Assembly (NCBI RefSeq): GCF_029223585.1
Contig: NZ_CP119423.1
Span: 2,666,001-2,730,000 of the forward strand
Direction of reading: 5' to 3'
From: Photobacterium sp. DA100
GTDB lineage: Bacteria; Pseudomonadota; Gammaproteobacteria; Enterobacterales; Vibrionaceae
DNA: 64,000 nucleotides
In this document: in pieces, positions 8,560 to 18,587 of the stretch
Position numbering within the stretch: position 1 is the first letter of the stretch
How the letters are laid out: each line of letters starts with the position of its first letter
The notes under the pieces: generated by a model
What the model was told of the DNA's origin: nothing
Databases searched by the model: none
Seen by the model: only the letters and a program-made list of their open reading frames with translations
Position numbers and translations under genes: made by a program

Positions 8560-10398
8560 ATGAGCACGGAATTAATCAATAAAACGCCGACTGCCCACGT
8601 TACGGCAGTCATTGGCGATACCCTGACCATCCGCCTGAACCCGGGCGAGAAAGGCCAACTGGTCAAAAACGAAGTCGTGTATGTGCTGCCGAGCCGCAAG
8701 CAAACCGACGGCCTTGACGAAATGCTGATGGCCGAAGTGCTGCGTGTACGCGGTGATTCTGCCGATATCCAGGTCTACGAAGATACCCGCGGCGTTGCTG
8801 TCGGTGACAGCATAATCCAAACCGGGGAAATGCTGAGCGTCGACTTGGGGCCTGGGATCTTGGCCCAAATCTATGATGGCCTGCAAAATCCGCTTGAGCG
8901 CCTGGCGCAAATTCATGGCAAGTTCCTCAAACGTGGTGTGCAGGTAGACGCGCTCGATAAAGCCGAGACCTGGGCCTTTACGGCAGTAGCCAAAAAAGGG
9001 GACAAACTGCGTGCTGGTCAATCGCTGGGGACGGTGCAGGAGGGCCGCTTTACCCATCAGATTATGGTGCCTTTCTATATTAAGGGCGAAGTCGAAGTAA
9101 CCTGGATCCAGGAAGGCAGCTTTACGGTTGATACCGTTATTGCTCACATCACCGACAACCGCGGCAAGGAGCATAACCTGACCATGGTTCAGAAGTGGCC
9201 AGTGCGCCAATCTATCGCCAATACCCTGACCAAAAACGGTGGCAAGACCCAGCGCAAATTCCCTAATGAGCCCTTGGTGACCACAACCCGTACCATTGAT
9301 ACCTTCTTCCCGATTGCCCGTGGCGGAACAGGGTGTGTACCGGGCCCATTCGGCTCGGGCAAAACTGTACTACAGCACGGGATCTCCCGCTATTGTGACG
9401 CTGACATTGTTATCGTGGTGGCCTGTGGCGAGCGTGCCGGTGAAGTGGTCGAAACCATCGAAGAGTTTCCTCACCTGCCGGATCCTAAGCATGGTGGTAC
9501 CCTTATCGACCGTACCGTTATCATCTGCAATACCTCATCCATGCCGGTTGCGGCTCGTGAGGCCTCAATCTATACCGGCCTGACACTGGGCGAGTACTAC
9601 CGCCAGATGGGCTACAACGTACTGTTGCTGGCCGACTCGACCTCGCGCTGGGCACAGGCGATGCGTGAAACGTCCAACCGCCTGGAGGAGATCCCTGGCG
9701 AAGAGGGCTTCCCGGCCTACATGGACTCGGCCATCAAGGGCGTTTATGAGCGCTGCGGTGTGGTGGATAACGAAAACGGCACGGACGGCTCGCTCACCAT
9801 GATTGGCTCGGTGTCTCCCGCCGGCGGTAACTTCGAAGAACCCGTCACCCAGTCAACCCTGGGGACGGTCAAGACCTTCCTGGGCCTGTCATATGACCGC
9901 GCCTACAAGCGCTTCTACCCGGCCATTGACCCGCTGATCTCCTGGTCCCGCTACCTCGATCAACTTGAAGGCTGGTATGCCGAAAACCTCGGCCCAGAAT
10001 GGGTACCTACGGTCAAAGAGATGAAGGCCCTGCTATCGACCGGCGACAGCATCGGCCAGATGATGCAGGTAACCGGTGAGGAAGGGATCTCGCTGGAGGA
10101 CTACGTGGTCTATCAGAAAGCGCTGTTCCTCGACATGGTGTACCTGCAGCAGGATGCCTTCGACGAAGTCGACGCGTCGTGTAGTTTCGAGCGACAGCAG
10201 TTTGTCTTCGGCAAGGTGGTTGATGTGATCCGCACCGAGTACGACTTCTCAGATAAAGCCGAAGCCCGTAAGTACTTTACGGCCATGACGCGATACTTCC
10301 GTAACTTCCATTACGCCAAAGACAATACCGCGGAATACCACGACTATGTCTCTCGGATTGAGATGTTGTTGGAGGATACAACCAGCGCCACTGCATAA
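8560..10398 (+). CDS. A/V-type ATP synthase/ATPase catalytic subunit A
   Basis: The 612-residue catalytic subunit that hydrolyses or makes ATP. The Walker A loop GPFGSGKT is at residues 262-269. It is followed by the A-subunit block ACGERAGEVVETIEEFPHLPDP and by MPVAAREASIYTGLTLGEYYRQMGYNVLLLADSTSRWAQAMRE, with the arginine-bearing SWSRYLDQLEGWY region further on. The large 'non-homologous' insertion before the P-loop that distinguishes A from F1-beta is present (residues about 115-190). The gene ends the operon, after DUF2764, whereas in Chlamydia-type clusters A precedes B. A large hairpin lies just downstream. Very confident. Confidence 0.96.
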   Translation: MSTELINKTPTAHVTAVIGDTLTIRLNPGEKGQLVKNEVVYVLPSRKQTDGLDEMLMAEVLRVRGDSADIQVYEDTRGVAVGDSIIQTGEMLSVDLGPGILAQIYDGLQNPLERLAQIHGKFLKRGVQVDALDKAETWAFTAVAKKGDKLRAGQSLGTVQEGRFTHQIMVPFYIKGEVEVTWIQEGSFTVDTVIAHITDNRGKEHNLTMVQKWPVRQSIANTLTKNGGKTQRKFPNEPLVTTTRTIDTFFPIARGGTGCVPGPFGSGKTVLQHGISRYCDADIVIVVACGERAGEVVETIEEFPHLPDPKHGGTLIDRTVIICNTSSMPVAAREASIYTGLTLGEYYRQMGYNVLLLADSTSRWAQAMRETSNRLEEIPGEEGFPAYMDSAIKGVYERCGVVDNENGTDGSLTMIGSVSPAGGNFEEPVTQSTLGTVKTFLGLSYDRAYKRFYPAIDPLISWSRYLDQLEGWYAENLGPEWVPTVKEMKALLSTGDSIGQMMQVTGEEGISLEDYVVYQKALFLDMVYLQQDAFDEVDASCSFERQQFVFGKVVDVIRTEYDFSDKAEARKYFTAMTRYFRNFHYAKDNTAEYHDYVSRIEMLLEDTTSATA

Positions 10399-10404
10399 GC
10401 TTTA

Positions 10405-10478
10405 AAATCAGGCAGTTAAACATAGCAACCAGCATACCTGCCGTCAGGTGGTGCTGGTTTGTTATGGCCGCCTGATTT
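10405..10478. repeat. 74-base nested inverted repeat after the ATPase operon
   Basis: Three stacked stems: AAATCAGGC/GCCTGATTT (9 bp, perfect) outside, CATAGCAACCAGCA pairing with 10452-10466 (14 bp with one wobble and one bulge), and ACCTG/CAGGT around CCGT at the tip. It begins 6 bases after the subunit A stop. There is no T-tract on either side, so it is an atypical terminator, an mRNA-stabilising 3' structure or a mobile palindromic unit. Confidence 0.7.
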
Positions 10479-10962
10479 CGCGACAACGCGGCACCCGCAA
10501 CAAAAGTGCAAAACACCATACCAATGGAAAATAAGGACCCAGAATAAACCCAGGAAAGCAGGATTAATCACTTAGAATTTACCGGCCAGGCAGATAATTT
10601 AACCTTGCCGTCACACCTGATACTTTGCGGGCATCAAGCACCATAAAATCCTGCAAAAGCGAATGTTAAAAGGGGCTTTTCCCACCCCCGAAAATCAGGT
10701 GCAAACTCGGCAAAACCTTAGCAAAATTTCGCTCAAAACGATTTATCAGCACAAAAAACGCCCAAAAACCGCCGAGTGCGTTAAAATTCAGTTAATAAAT
10801 ATGTTTTCAGAATATCGTACTGCCACAAAAAGTGTGATCTGAAACATATCTTTGATTATTGCTCAGCATTTTACTTCGCATTAACACGCGAAGTGCTGTT
10901 AACCTGCTCCGCGCTCTGGTGAAAGATTTACAGAGTGAATAATTATAAGGAGTGTTTTATTC
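10479..10962 (+). promoter_or_regulatory. Upstream region of the dicarboxylate/amino-acid symporter gene
   Basis: About 480 bases without a gene. A CRP-like site lies at 10833-10848 (TGTGA-N6-ACATA, 8 of 10 core matches), which would fit catabolite control of a carboxylate or glutamate transporter. A 7-bp hairpin (ACTTCGC/GCGAAGT) is at 10873-10894. An AAGGAG ribosome site directly precedes the ATG at 10963. The operator call is tentative. Confidence 0.35.
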
Positions 10963-12270
10963 ATGCAAGCACAAAAGAAAAAAATGTCCCTGACCGGCCG
11001 AGTAATTCTGGGTATGGTTCTGGGCATCTTGACAGGATTCATTATTCGTTCACTTTTTTCTGAATCATCTTTTGTCCACGAATATATTGTGAATGGCCTG
11101 TTCGAGGTCGGTGGTGCAATCTTCATTGCAAGTTTGAAGATGCTCGTTGTGCCACTGGTGTTTGTCTCTCTGGTGTGCGGTACCAGTACACTTAAAGACA
11201 TCAGCACGCTGGGCCGCCTGGGCGGGAAAACTCTGGCGTTCTACCTGAGCACCACCGCGATTGCTATTTCACTGGCCCTCGTTATGGGTAACCTGTTCAA
11301 GCCAGGTGCCGGTGCAGACCTTTCTGCTGCAACGACATTTGCCTCTAGAGAAGCGCCGTCACTGGGTCAGGTCATTATCGACATGTTCCCGACCAACCCA
11401 ATCAGCTCGATGGCTAACGGTAACACGCTGCAGATCATCGTGTTCGCTATCCTGTTCGGTATCGCAATCAGCGCTGCAGGCAAGCCGGGGGAGCGTATTG
11501 CAGGTATCTTCGCTGATCTCAATGAAGTGATCATGAAGCTAGTTGCCCTGCTGATGAACATTGCCCCATTCGGTGTTTTCTTCCTGATGGCAAAACTGTT
11601 CACCGGTCTAGGTCTTGATGCGATTTTCAATCTATTAGGTTACTTCCTGGTACTGACTTGTACTCTGCTGCTGCACGGTATCGTGGTGTACGGTTCACTG
11701 TTCAAAATCTTCACCGGTTTGAGCCCGAAAGTGTTCCTGAAGAAGATGGAAGATGCGATCATGTTCGCCTTCTCCACCGCGTCTTCAAACGCAACAATTC
11801 CTGTAACTATGGAAACGGCGACCAAGCGTCTTGGCGTGAAAAACCGTATCGCATCATTCACGGTACCACTTGGCGCAACCATCAACATGGATGGTACGGC
11901 GATCATGCAGGGTGTGGCGACGGCATTCATTGCCCAAGCATTTAACATCGACCTGACCATGGGTGATTACTTAATGGTCATTGCAACAGCAACTCTGGCT
12001 TCGATCGGTACTGCTGGTGTGCCGGGTGTCGGTCTTATCATGCTGGCAATGGTATTGAACCAAGTTGGCCTTCCGGTTGAAGGTATCGCAATTATCATGG
12101 GTGTTGACCGTCTGCTGGATATGATCCGTACCGCAGTCAACATCACAGGTGATAGCTGCGTCACCTGTATCGTTGCCAAATCAGAAGGTGAGATGGATAT
12201 CAACCGCTTCAACGACCCGCATGCGGGCGAAAAAGAAGAAGAGGTTCACCTACACCCAATTCGCGATTAA
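10963..12270 (+). CDS. Dicarboxylate/amino acid:cation symporter (DAACS family, GltP/DctA-like)
   Basis: A 435-residue secondary transporter of the glutamate/dicarboxylate:cation symporter family (TC 2.A.23), with eight membrane helices and two re-entrant hairpins. Hairpin 1 carries STASSNATIPVTM, helix 7 NMDGTAIMQG, hairpin 2 the GTAGVPGVG loop, and helix 8 DMIRTAVNITGDSC. The Arg in DMIRT is the residue that binds the side-chain carboxylate of acidic substrates, so glutamate, aspartate or a C4-dicarboxylate is the likely substrate. Helix 7 and hairpin 2 residues are those used for Na+ binding in GltPh. It has its own terminator and is not part of the ATPase operon, though a Na+-pumping ATPase next door would suit a Na+-driven importer. 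Confidence 0.9.
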   Translation: MQAQKKKMSLTGRVILGMVLGILTGFIIRSLFSESSFVHEYIVNGLFEVGGAIFIASLKMLVVPLVFVSLVCGTSTLKDISTLGRLGGKTLAFYLSTTAIAISLALVMGNLFKPGAGADLSAATTFASREAPSLGQVIIDMFPTNPISSMANGNTLQIIVFAILFGIAISAAGKPGERIAGIFADLNEVIMKLVALLMNIAPFGVFFLMAKLFTGLGLDAIFNLLGYFLVLTCTLLLHGIVVYGSLFKIFTGLSPKVFLKKMEDAIMFAFSTASSNATIPVTMETATKRLGVKNRIASFTVPLGATINMDGTAIMQGVATAFIAQAFNIDLTMGDYLMVIATATLASIGTAGVPGVGLIMLAMVLNQVGLPVEGIAIIMGVDRLLDMIRTAVNITGDSCVTCIVAKSEGEMDINRFNDPHAGEKEEEVHLHPIRD

Positions 12271-12286
12271 GGCACTCCATACCAAA

Positions 12287-12310
12287 AGCTCCCATCCGGG
12301 AGCTTTTTTT
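12287..12310 (+). terminator. Rho-independent terminator of the symporter gene
   Basis: AGCTCCC/GGGAGCT stem with an ATCC loop, followed by seven T. Confidence 0.92.
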
Positions 12311-12484
12311 GCACCACAATCCACCATGGTTGCACCGATATCGCCCACTCCTCCGGGCTTCTCAACCGTTCAAAAATAAGCGTTTGAAATTTATATATTT
12401 AATTTTTCTGCCTCTTGATCCAGGATGGAATAATGCTTGCTACATAGCTAACCATAAACTGGCATCTATGTTTCGGGAGGCAAT

Positions 12485-13330
12485 ATGCTTTATTTTTTTC
12501 TTATCCTCTGTCTTACTGGCATTTTGCTCAGTGCCGTCATGGTCCGTACCCACCAACAGCGCGACCTGCTGCAAAGCCGCTTCAATCAAATTATCGGCCT
12601 GCGTCAGCTGATCCACCTGCTGCGTTTCCATCGTCGCCGCTCGCACCAGGCCTTGAAGCACACCTCGGCAGAGAGCCTGAGCGAAGCGATCGCAATCAAG
12701 ACCCTACTCCACAGCCTGATCAGCCAAGCAGAAAAGCCCAACAAGCCGATGTACCGGATCCTCAGCAAACAGCTGAGCACCATGCTCGATGAATGGCCCA
12801 AGTATTCTACGCAGCGCAACCAGTCCACCCACGGTAAAGCCATCCGCCATGTGCTGTACCTGATTGATGATACCCTGACCCAATGCCTTATCACGTGCGA
12901 GAAAGACGAACTATTCAAACATTATCAAGGTACATGGCCAGTGATGCTCAATGCTATCGACAGCCTGAGTCGCTTCCGTTATGCCATTGAAAACTATGAG
13001 ATGGGCACCGATGTCATGGCAAGAGAGCTTGGACTTCACGCCCAGATCCTCAAACGTAGAATGGCGCAGCTGCATTTGCCCGGTGATCCCGCAGTACCAC
13101 CACTGATCATCGAGAAGTTGTTCAGCCACTACGACAGCATCAATATGAATGGTCATGACAAGGAGTTGGTCAAGCACCAACTCTACCAGTTCTCGTTAGA
13201 GGCGTCGGATACCCTATTTCACCTGTTTGATCTGGTACTTGGCCATATCGGTGCACAGCTGTCGATTAAATTGCCGGAGCTGGCAACGAGGGAGGATAAG
13301 AAAGTGGTGCAGATCATTGCCCGGCACTAA
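12485..13330 (+). CDS. Unrecognised membrane-anchored helical protein
   Basis: I do not recognise this 281-residue protein. It begins with one hydrophobic segment (LYFFLILCLTGILLSAVMV, residues 2-20) followed by basic residues, so it is probably anchored with the rest in the cytoplasm. The remainder is predicted to be all-helical, rich in Leu, His, Arg and Gln, without obvious catalytic motif, repeats or cysteine clusters (RFNQIIGLRQLIHLLRFHRRR; EMGTDVMARELGLHAQILKRRMAQL). A GGGAGG ribosome site sits 5 bases before the ATG, which supports it being expressed. It faces the yjiH-like gene tail to tail. Confidence 0.65.
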   Translation: MLYFFLILCLTGILLSAVMVRTHQQRDLLQSRFNQIIGLRQLIHLLRFHRRRSHQALKHTSAESLSEAIAIKTLLHSLISQAEKPNKPMYRILSKQLSTMLDEWPKYSTQRNQSTHGKAIRHVLYLIDDTLTQCLITCEKDELFKHYQGTWPVMLNAIDSLSRFRYAIENYEMGTDVMARELGLHAQILKRRMAQLHLPGDPAVPPLIIEKLFSHYDSINMNGHDKELVKHQLYQFSLEASDTLFHLFDLVLGHIGAQLSIKLPELATREDKKVVQIIARH

Positions 13331-13341
13331 GACCGGGCAAT
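13316..13341. terminator. Inverted repeat spanning the stop codon, between convergent genes
   Basis: ATTGCCCGG and CCGGGCAAT flank an 8-base loop that contains the TAA of the upstream gene. There is no T-tract, so its action as a terminator for either convergent gene is uncertain. Confidence 0.4.
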
Positions 13342-13365
13342 AGAAGAATGGAAGCAGAACTGAGA

Positions 13366-14739
13366 TCAGAAGATTAAGTGGGCAATCGCGACGATGATCG
13401 GCAACGTCACCAGCGTACGCAGAACAAAGATAGCCACCAACTCAAGGAAGTTAATTGGCACTTTGCTGCTTAGGATCACCGAGCCGGTTTCCGACATGAA
13501 AATCAGCTGGGTGACCGACAGTGCCGCAACAACAAACTTGGTCAGCTCGGCATTGATACTCGAAGCGGCAATGATTGACGGCACATACATGTCCGTGAAA
13601 CCCACCAGCATTGTCTGCGCGGCGGCTTGTGCCTCTGCGACGTTCAGTAACTCAAGCAGCGGCACAAACGGTGCACCCAGCAGCGAGAACAGCGGCGTCG
13701 TTTCCGCCACAACCAGACCAAGCGTACCGATTGCCATGACGACTGGCAGCACGCCAATCACCATATCCAGTGCGTTGTGGATACCTTCCTTGGCTACCGA
13801 GCCAAGGCTTTTCACTTTATCGGCACGCTGTAGGGCCAAGTCCATGCCAAAACTCATCGCTGACTGGCCTTGCGGTACCAGTTCGTCATCACGGTTCGGC
13901 TTGGTACCATCAATATAGAGATCTTTCTTGTAAGACAGAGGCGGCAGGAACTGGATCACCATGGCTGCAACCACGCCCGACAAGCAAATAGCAGCATAGA
14001 AAGGGACAAAGTAGTTCTGCAGGCCAACCTGGGTCAGTACCACCAGCGAAAACGAAATCCCCACCGGCGAGAACATGGTCGCCACCACAGCAGCCTCACG
14101 AGCCGTATATTTCTTCTGCTCGTACTGCTTGCTGGTCAGAATAACCCCAACCGTACCATCACCCAACCAAGATGAAATACAGTCAATCGCCGCCCGTCCC
14201 GGTAGCCTGAACACCGGACGCATGAACTTGCTCAGCAAGGTGCCCAGCAGTTCAAGCAGGCCGAAGTTAAGCAGCAAAGGCAGAAGCAAGCCGGCAAAGA
14301 TGAAAGTCACGAATAGTGAAGGCAGCAGATCATGCAGCACCAGGCCACCGGTATTTTCATTCCAGAACATTTCTGGACCTAGCTGATGAAGCGCCGCTAG
14401 AGTAAATACCGCCCCCAGGCTACGAATAACTAACCAGGTTGGGCTCAATACAAAAAGGCGAGTCAGCAAAGAAGACTGGGTTACAAAACTAGGCTTTGCC
14501 ACACTTGCCAGTAGTGAAATCACAGCAGACAAACAGATCACCGCCGTCACCAACGGCAAGATAGCGTCCCCCAACACGGCCTTGAAGCCTTTAGCCATCA
14601 GGGCTAGCGGGAAGGTAAAGTCACCGTTGACGGTCAGTGGTGCCAAGAAAAAGAACAAGCCAAGTAATGATGGGATGGCGAACATCAGCACATTCCGGCT
14701 GGTCTTGTGATGGTTTTGCGCTAAAAGGGTATCTGTCAT
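13366..14739 (-). CDS. YjiH family membrane protein (nucleoside-recognition/Gate domain)
   Basis: A 457-residue polytopic inner-membrane protein of the YjiH family (COG3314), with about ten hydrophobic segments. It contains the Gate-type 'nucleoside recognition' repeats seen in spore maturation and nucleoside transport proteins (AIDCISSWLGDGTVGVILTSKQYEQKKYTAREAAVVATMFSPVG ... MLVGFTDMYVPSIIAASS). The duplicated architecture, each half with an F(T/S)D/LGDG motif, is consistent with a secondary transporter. Substrate is unknown. AGGAAG lies upstream of the ATG. It is downstream of serS on the same strand but separated by a terminator. Confidence 0.8.
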   Translation of the reverse strand: MTDTLLAQNHHKTSRNVLMFAIPSLLGLFFFLAPLTVNGDFTFPLALMAKGFKAVLGDAILPLVTAVICLSAVISLLASVAKPSFVTQSSLLTRLFVLSPTWLVIRSLGAVFTLAALHQLGPEMFWNENTGGLVLHDLLPSLFVTFIFAGLLLPLLLNFGLLELLGTLLSKFMRPVFRLPGRAAIDCISSWLGDGTVGVILTSKQYEQKKYTAREAAVVATMFSPVGISFSLVVLTQVGLQNYFVPFYAAICLSGVVAAMVIQFLPPLSYKKDLYIDGTKPNRDDELVPQGQSAMSFGMDLALQRADKVKSLGSVAKEGIHNALDMVIGVLPVVMAIGTLGLVVAETTPLFSLLGAPFVPLLELLNVAEAQAAAQTMLVGFTDMYVPSIIAASSINAELTKFVVAALSVTQLIFMSETGSVILSSKVPINFLELVAIFVLRTLVTLPIIVAIAHLIF

Positions 14740-14920
14740 TCTACTGCTTCCTGAATGATTACACTTTCAATAAAAGTGAATAAATTCTCAATGGTGCGAT
14801 TATATCGAATACAATTAAGGACACAATAGTAAAACGATAAAATAATCACTTTTATCGCATAAAAAACCAAACAGTAGTCACCCTGCCAGATGGTTGTTTC
14901 TTTTCCCTGTTTATCAAGCC

Positions 14921-14950
14921 CCAAAAAAAACCCAGCCAATCGGCTGGGTT
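14921..14950 (-). terminator. Rho-independent terminator of serS
   Basis: Read on the minus strand: AACCCAGCC, loop GATT, GGCTGGGTT, followed by further T. Confidence 0.9.
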
Positions 14951-14984
14951 TGGGGGTGTTCTGTTCGAACTTACGCGTAACGGA

Positions 14985-16389
<1,405 letters not shown>

Positions 16390-16419
16390 TGATCCCTCAA
16401 CAATACCCAAAAAGCCCTA

Positions 16420-17760
16420 TTATTGATAGCGCTTTGACGCGCTTTTTGCATCTAAAGAAGCAAGATAATCTAACTTTTCAGAAATTTTGGTCTCTAAGCC
16501 CCGATTTGTCGGCTGATAATAGCGAGTGCCCGCTAACTCAGGCGGGAAGTAGCTCTCGCCGGCGGCATAGGCACCCGGCTCGTCATGGGCATAGCGGTAT
16601 TCCTGGCCGTAGCCCATTTCCTTCATCAACTTGGTCGGCGCATTGCGCAAATGATGCGGCACTTCATAATCAGGATAGTTAGCGGCATCTAACTTGGCCT
16701 GCTTAAATGCGGTATACACGGCATTGCTTTTCGGCGCGCAGGCCAAATACACGATTGCCTGGGCGATAGCCCGCTCGCCTTCGTAGGCGCCTACCCGGGT
16801 AAAGCAGTCCCAAGCCGACACGGCAACCTGCATCGCGCGCGGATCGGCATTGCCAATATCTTCCGAAGCGATGGCCAGCAGTCGGCGGGCAACATAGAGC
16901 GGATCACAACCGGCCTGCAGCATGCGGGCATACCAGTACAGGCCGCCATCCGGGCTCGAGCCGCGAATCGACTTGTGTACGGCCGAAATCATGTCGTACC
17001 ACAAATCCCCCTTGTTATCGAAGCGGGCAATTTTCTCCCCGGCTACTTCGGCCAACAGGGCCAGGGTGATCTGCTTGTTGCCTTGCTGATCCTCGTCTGC
17101 CATATCGATCAGCTGCTCGAGGTAGTTCAGCGACATGCGGGCATCGCCGCCGACCAACTCGGCAAGGCGCTCTTTCACCTCATCGACAAACACCAGATTG
17201 GTTTCCGTAACACCGCGCTCTTTGTCGCCAAGGGCCTGCTCAATCACCTCGAGGATCTCATCGGTATCGAGGGATTTGAGCTTGTAGACCCGGGCGCGGG
17301 ACAACAATGCGTTATTGAGTTCGAAAGACGGGTTTTCTGTTGTGGCACCGATGAAGGTCACCGTACCGTCTTCGATATGGGGCAAGAAGGCATCCTGCTG
17401 GCTCTTGTTAAAGCGGTGGACCTCATCGACGAACAGGATAGTCCGGCGGCCGGCCATCTTGTTATCGCGCGCCTTGTCGATAGCCGCGCGGATATCTTTC
17501 ACCCCGGAGGTGACTGCCGACACGCGTTCGACTTCGGCATTGGCATAGTGGGCCGCCACCTCTGCCAAAGTGGTTTTTCCGGTGCCAGGAGGCCCCCACA
17601 GGATCATCGAATGCAGGTGTCCGGCTTCCAGCGCACGCCTCAGCGGTTTGCCTTCTGCCAGGATATGTTTCTGGCCGATGTACTCCTGCACGGTACGTGG
17701 ACGCATTCTGGCTGCCAGCGGCCGGAAATCCGACGAAAAGTCCAGGCTGAAATTACTCAA
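16420..17760 (-). CDS. rarA: Replication-associated recombination ATPase RarA (MgsA)
   Basis: AAA+ ATPase of the clamp-loader class that acts at stalled replication forks, about 446 residues. Walker A is [12 protein letters not shown], Walker [12 protein letters not shown] with sensor 1 [12 protein letters not shown]. The C-terminal tetramerisation region matches E. coli RarA closely ([28 protein letters not shown] ... [11 protein letters not shown]). The frame opens with GTG at 17766 and TTG at 17760. The TTG gives MSNFSLDF, like the E. coli start, and places the AGAGGAG ribosome site 8 bases upstream, so 17760 is preferred. In E. coli the same order lolA-rarA-serS is found. Confidence 0.95.
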   Translation of the reverse strand: MSNFSLDFSSDFRPLAARMRPRTVQEYIGQKHILAEGKPLRRALEAGHLHSMILWGPPGTGKTTLAEVAAHYANAEVERVSAVTSGVKDIRAAIDKARDNKMAGRRTILFVDEVHRFNKSQQDAFLPHIEDGTVTFIGATTENPSFELNNALLSRARVYKLKSLDTDEILEVIEQALGDKERGVTETNLVFVDEVKERLAELVGGDARMSLNYLEQLIDMADEDQQGNKQITLALLAEVAGEKIARFDNKGDLWYDMISAVHKSIRGSSPDGGLYWYARMLQAGCDPLYVARRLLAIASEDIGNADPRAMQVAVSAWDCFTRVGAYEGERAIAQAIVYLACAPKSNAVYTAFKQAKLDAANYPDYEVPHHLRNAPTKLMKEMGYGQEYRYAHDEPGAYAAGESYFPPELAGTRYYQPTNRGLETKISEKLDYLASLDAKSASKRYQ

Positions 17761-17812
17761 AATCACCGCTCCTCTGGACCAACCCGAATCGTTGCTGATT
17801 TGAGTTGGTCAT

Positions 17813-17847
17813 AAAACAAAATTAGGTGGTACTGCCGTACCACCTAA
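17813..17847 (-). terminator. Rho-independent terminator downstream of lolA
   Basis: On the minus strand an 11-bp perfect stem (TTAGGTGGTAC/GTACCACCTAA) with loop GGCA is followed by TTTTGTTTT. It separates lolA from rarA. Confidence 0.88.
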
Positions 17848-17899
17848 GTCAATCTGGTTCACTGTCGCTTGCTAGCGGCCTTGAAAGCCGGGCTGTCGC

Positions 17900-18517
17900 T
17901 TAATTGCGCTGGTCATCCAGCTCCACGCCCTCTGGTGGCGTAAAGGTGAACAGGCTCGCTGCGGGCGTGTGCTTCTTAAATTTAGACAGTCTGAAATTGC
18001 TTCGCTGGCCGTCTTGCTCAACCACCGAGAAACTGCGCACTTCACCGGACTTGGCAACCGTCACGACAAACTGCCCCATCGAAGACGCACCACTTTTCGG
18101 CGTCAGGGTGAAAGTGTCGGCGGTTTGCGACACATTGTAGTTGGCCCAGTCAGCCGCACTGTTGCGAGTCAGCAATACGAACGGGGTCTGATCGGTGGCA
18201 TCATTGAGCCACATCGCGGTAACCTGCTCGATAAACGGGCTGTAATACCATAGGGTCTTGCCATCAGAGATCAGAATGTTCTCATCCGGCGTTTCGGTAT
18301 TCCAACGAAACAGGTTCGGCCGCTTGATGGATACATCACCGCTACCCTCCACCAGCAGGCTGCCCTCGGGGCTCACGACCGTTTGGGTAAAGTCGGCACT
18401 GAAGGCATTGACTTTGCCCAAGCGAGTACTCAATTCCTGCTGCGGATTTGCCAATGCCTGGCCTGCCAGCAACAGCGGGCTGGCTACCAACATACTCAAA
18501 AGCACTTTTTTAATCAT
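17900..18517 (-). CDS. lolA: Outer-membrane lipoprotein carrier protein LolA
   Basis: Periplasmic chaperone that takes lipoproteins from the LolCDE transporter to LolB, 205 residues. The signal peptide is residues 1-23 (MIKKVLLSMLVASPLLLAGQALA). The mature part begins NPQQELSTRLGKVNAFSADFTQTV, with the conserved RPNLFRWNTETPDENILISDGKTLWYYSPFIEQVT block and the C-terminal segment FTPPEGVELDDQR. AAAAGG lies 9 bases before the ATG. It follows ftsK on the same strand by 70 bases, the usual gammaproteobacterial order. Confidence 0.95.
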   Translation of the reverse strand: MIKKVLLSMLVASPLLLAGQALANPQQELSTRLGKVNAFSADFTQTVVSPEGSLLVEGSGDVSIKRPNLFRWNTETPDENILISDGKTLWYYSPFIEQVTAMWLNDATDQTPFVLLTRNSAADWANYNVSQTADTFTLTPKSGASSMGQFVVTVAKSGEVRSFSVVEQDGQRSNFRLSKFKKHTPAASLFTFTPPEGVELDDQRN

Positions 18518-18587
18518 TCTGTTAAACCTTTTCTAATGCCTGCCCTTTGATCGTAGCAGGCATGGTAATTACTGGTTATGTTGTGGG

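Noticed and set aside
2861..10398. Second F1Fo ATP synthase
   Set aside because: The head subunits are of A/V type (large insertion in A, no P-loop in B), and the proteolipid has four helices with a 600-residue subunit I.
14736..14939. 67-codon minus-strand ORF upstream of the yjiH-like gene
   Set aside because: It runs through the serS terminator and has no ribosome site or recognisable pattern.
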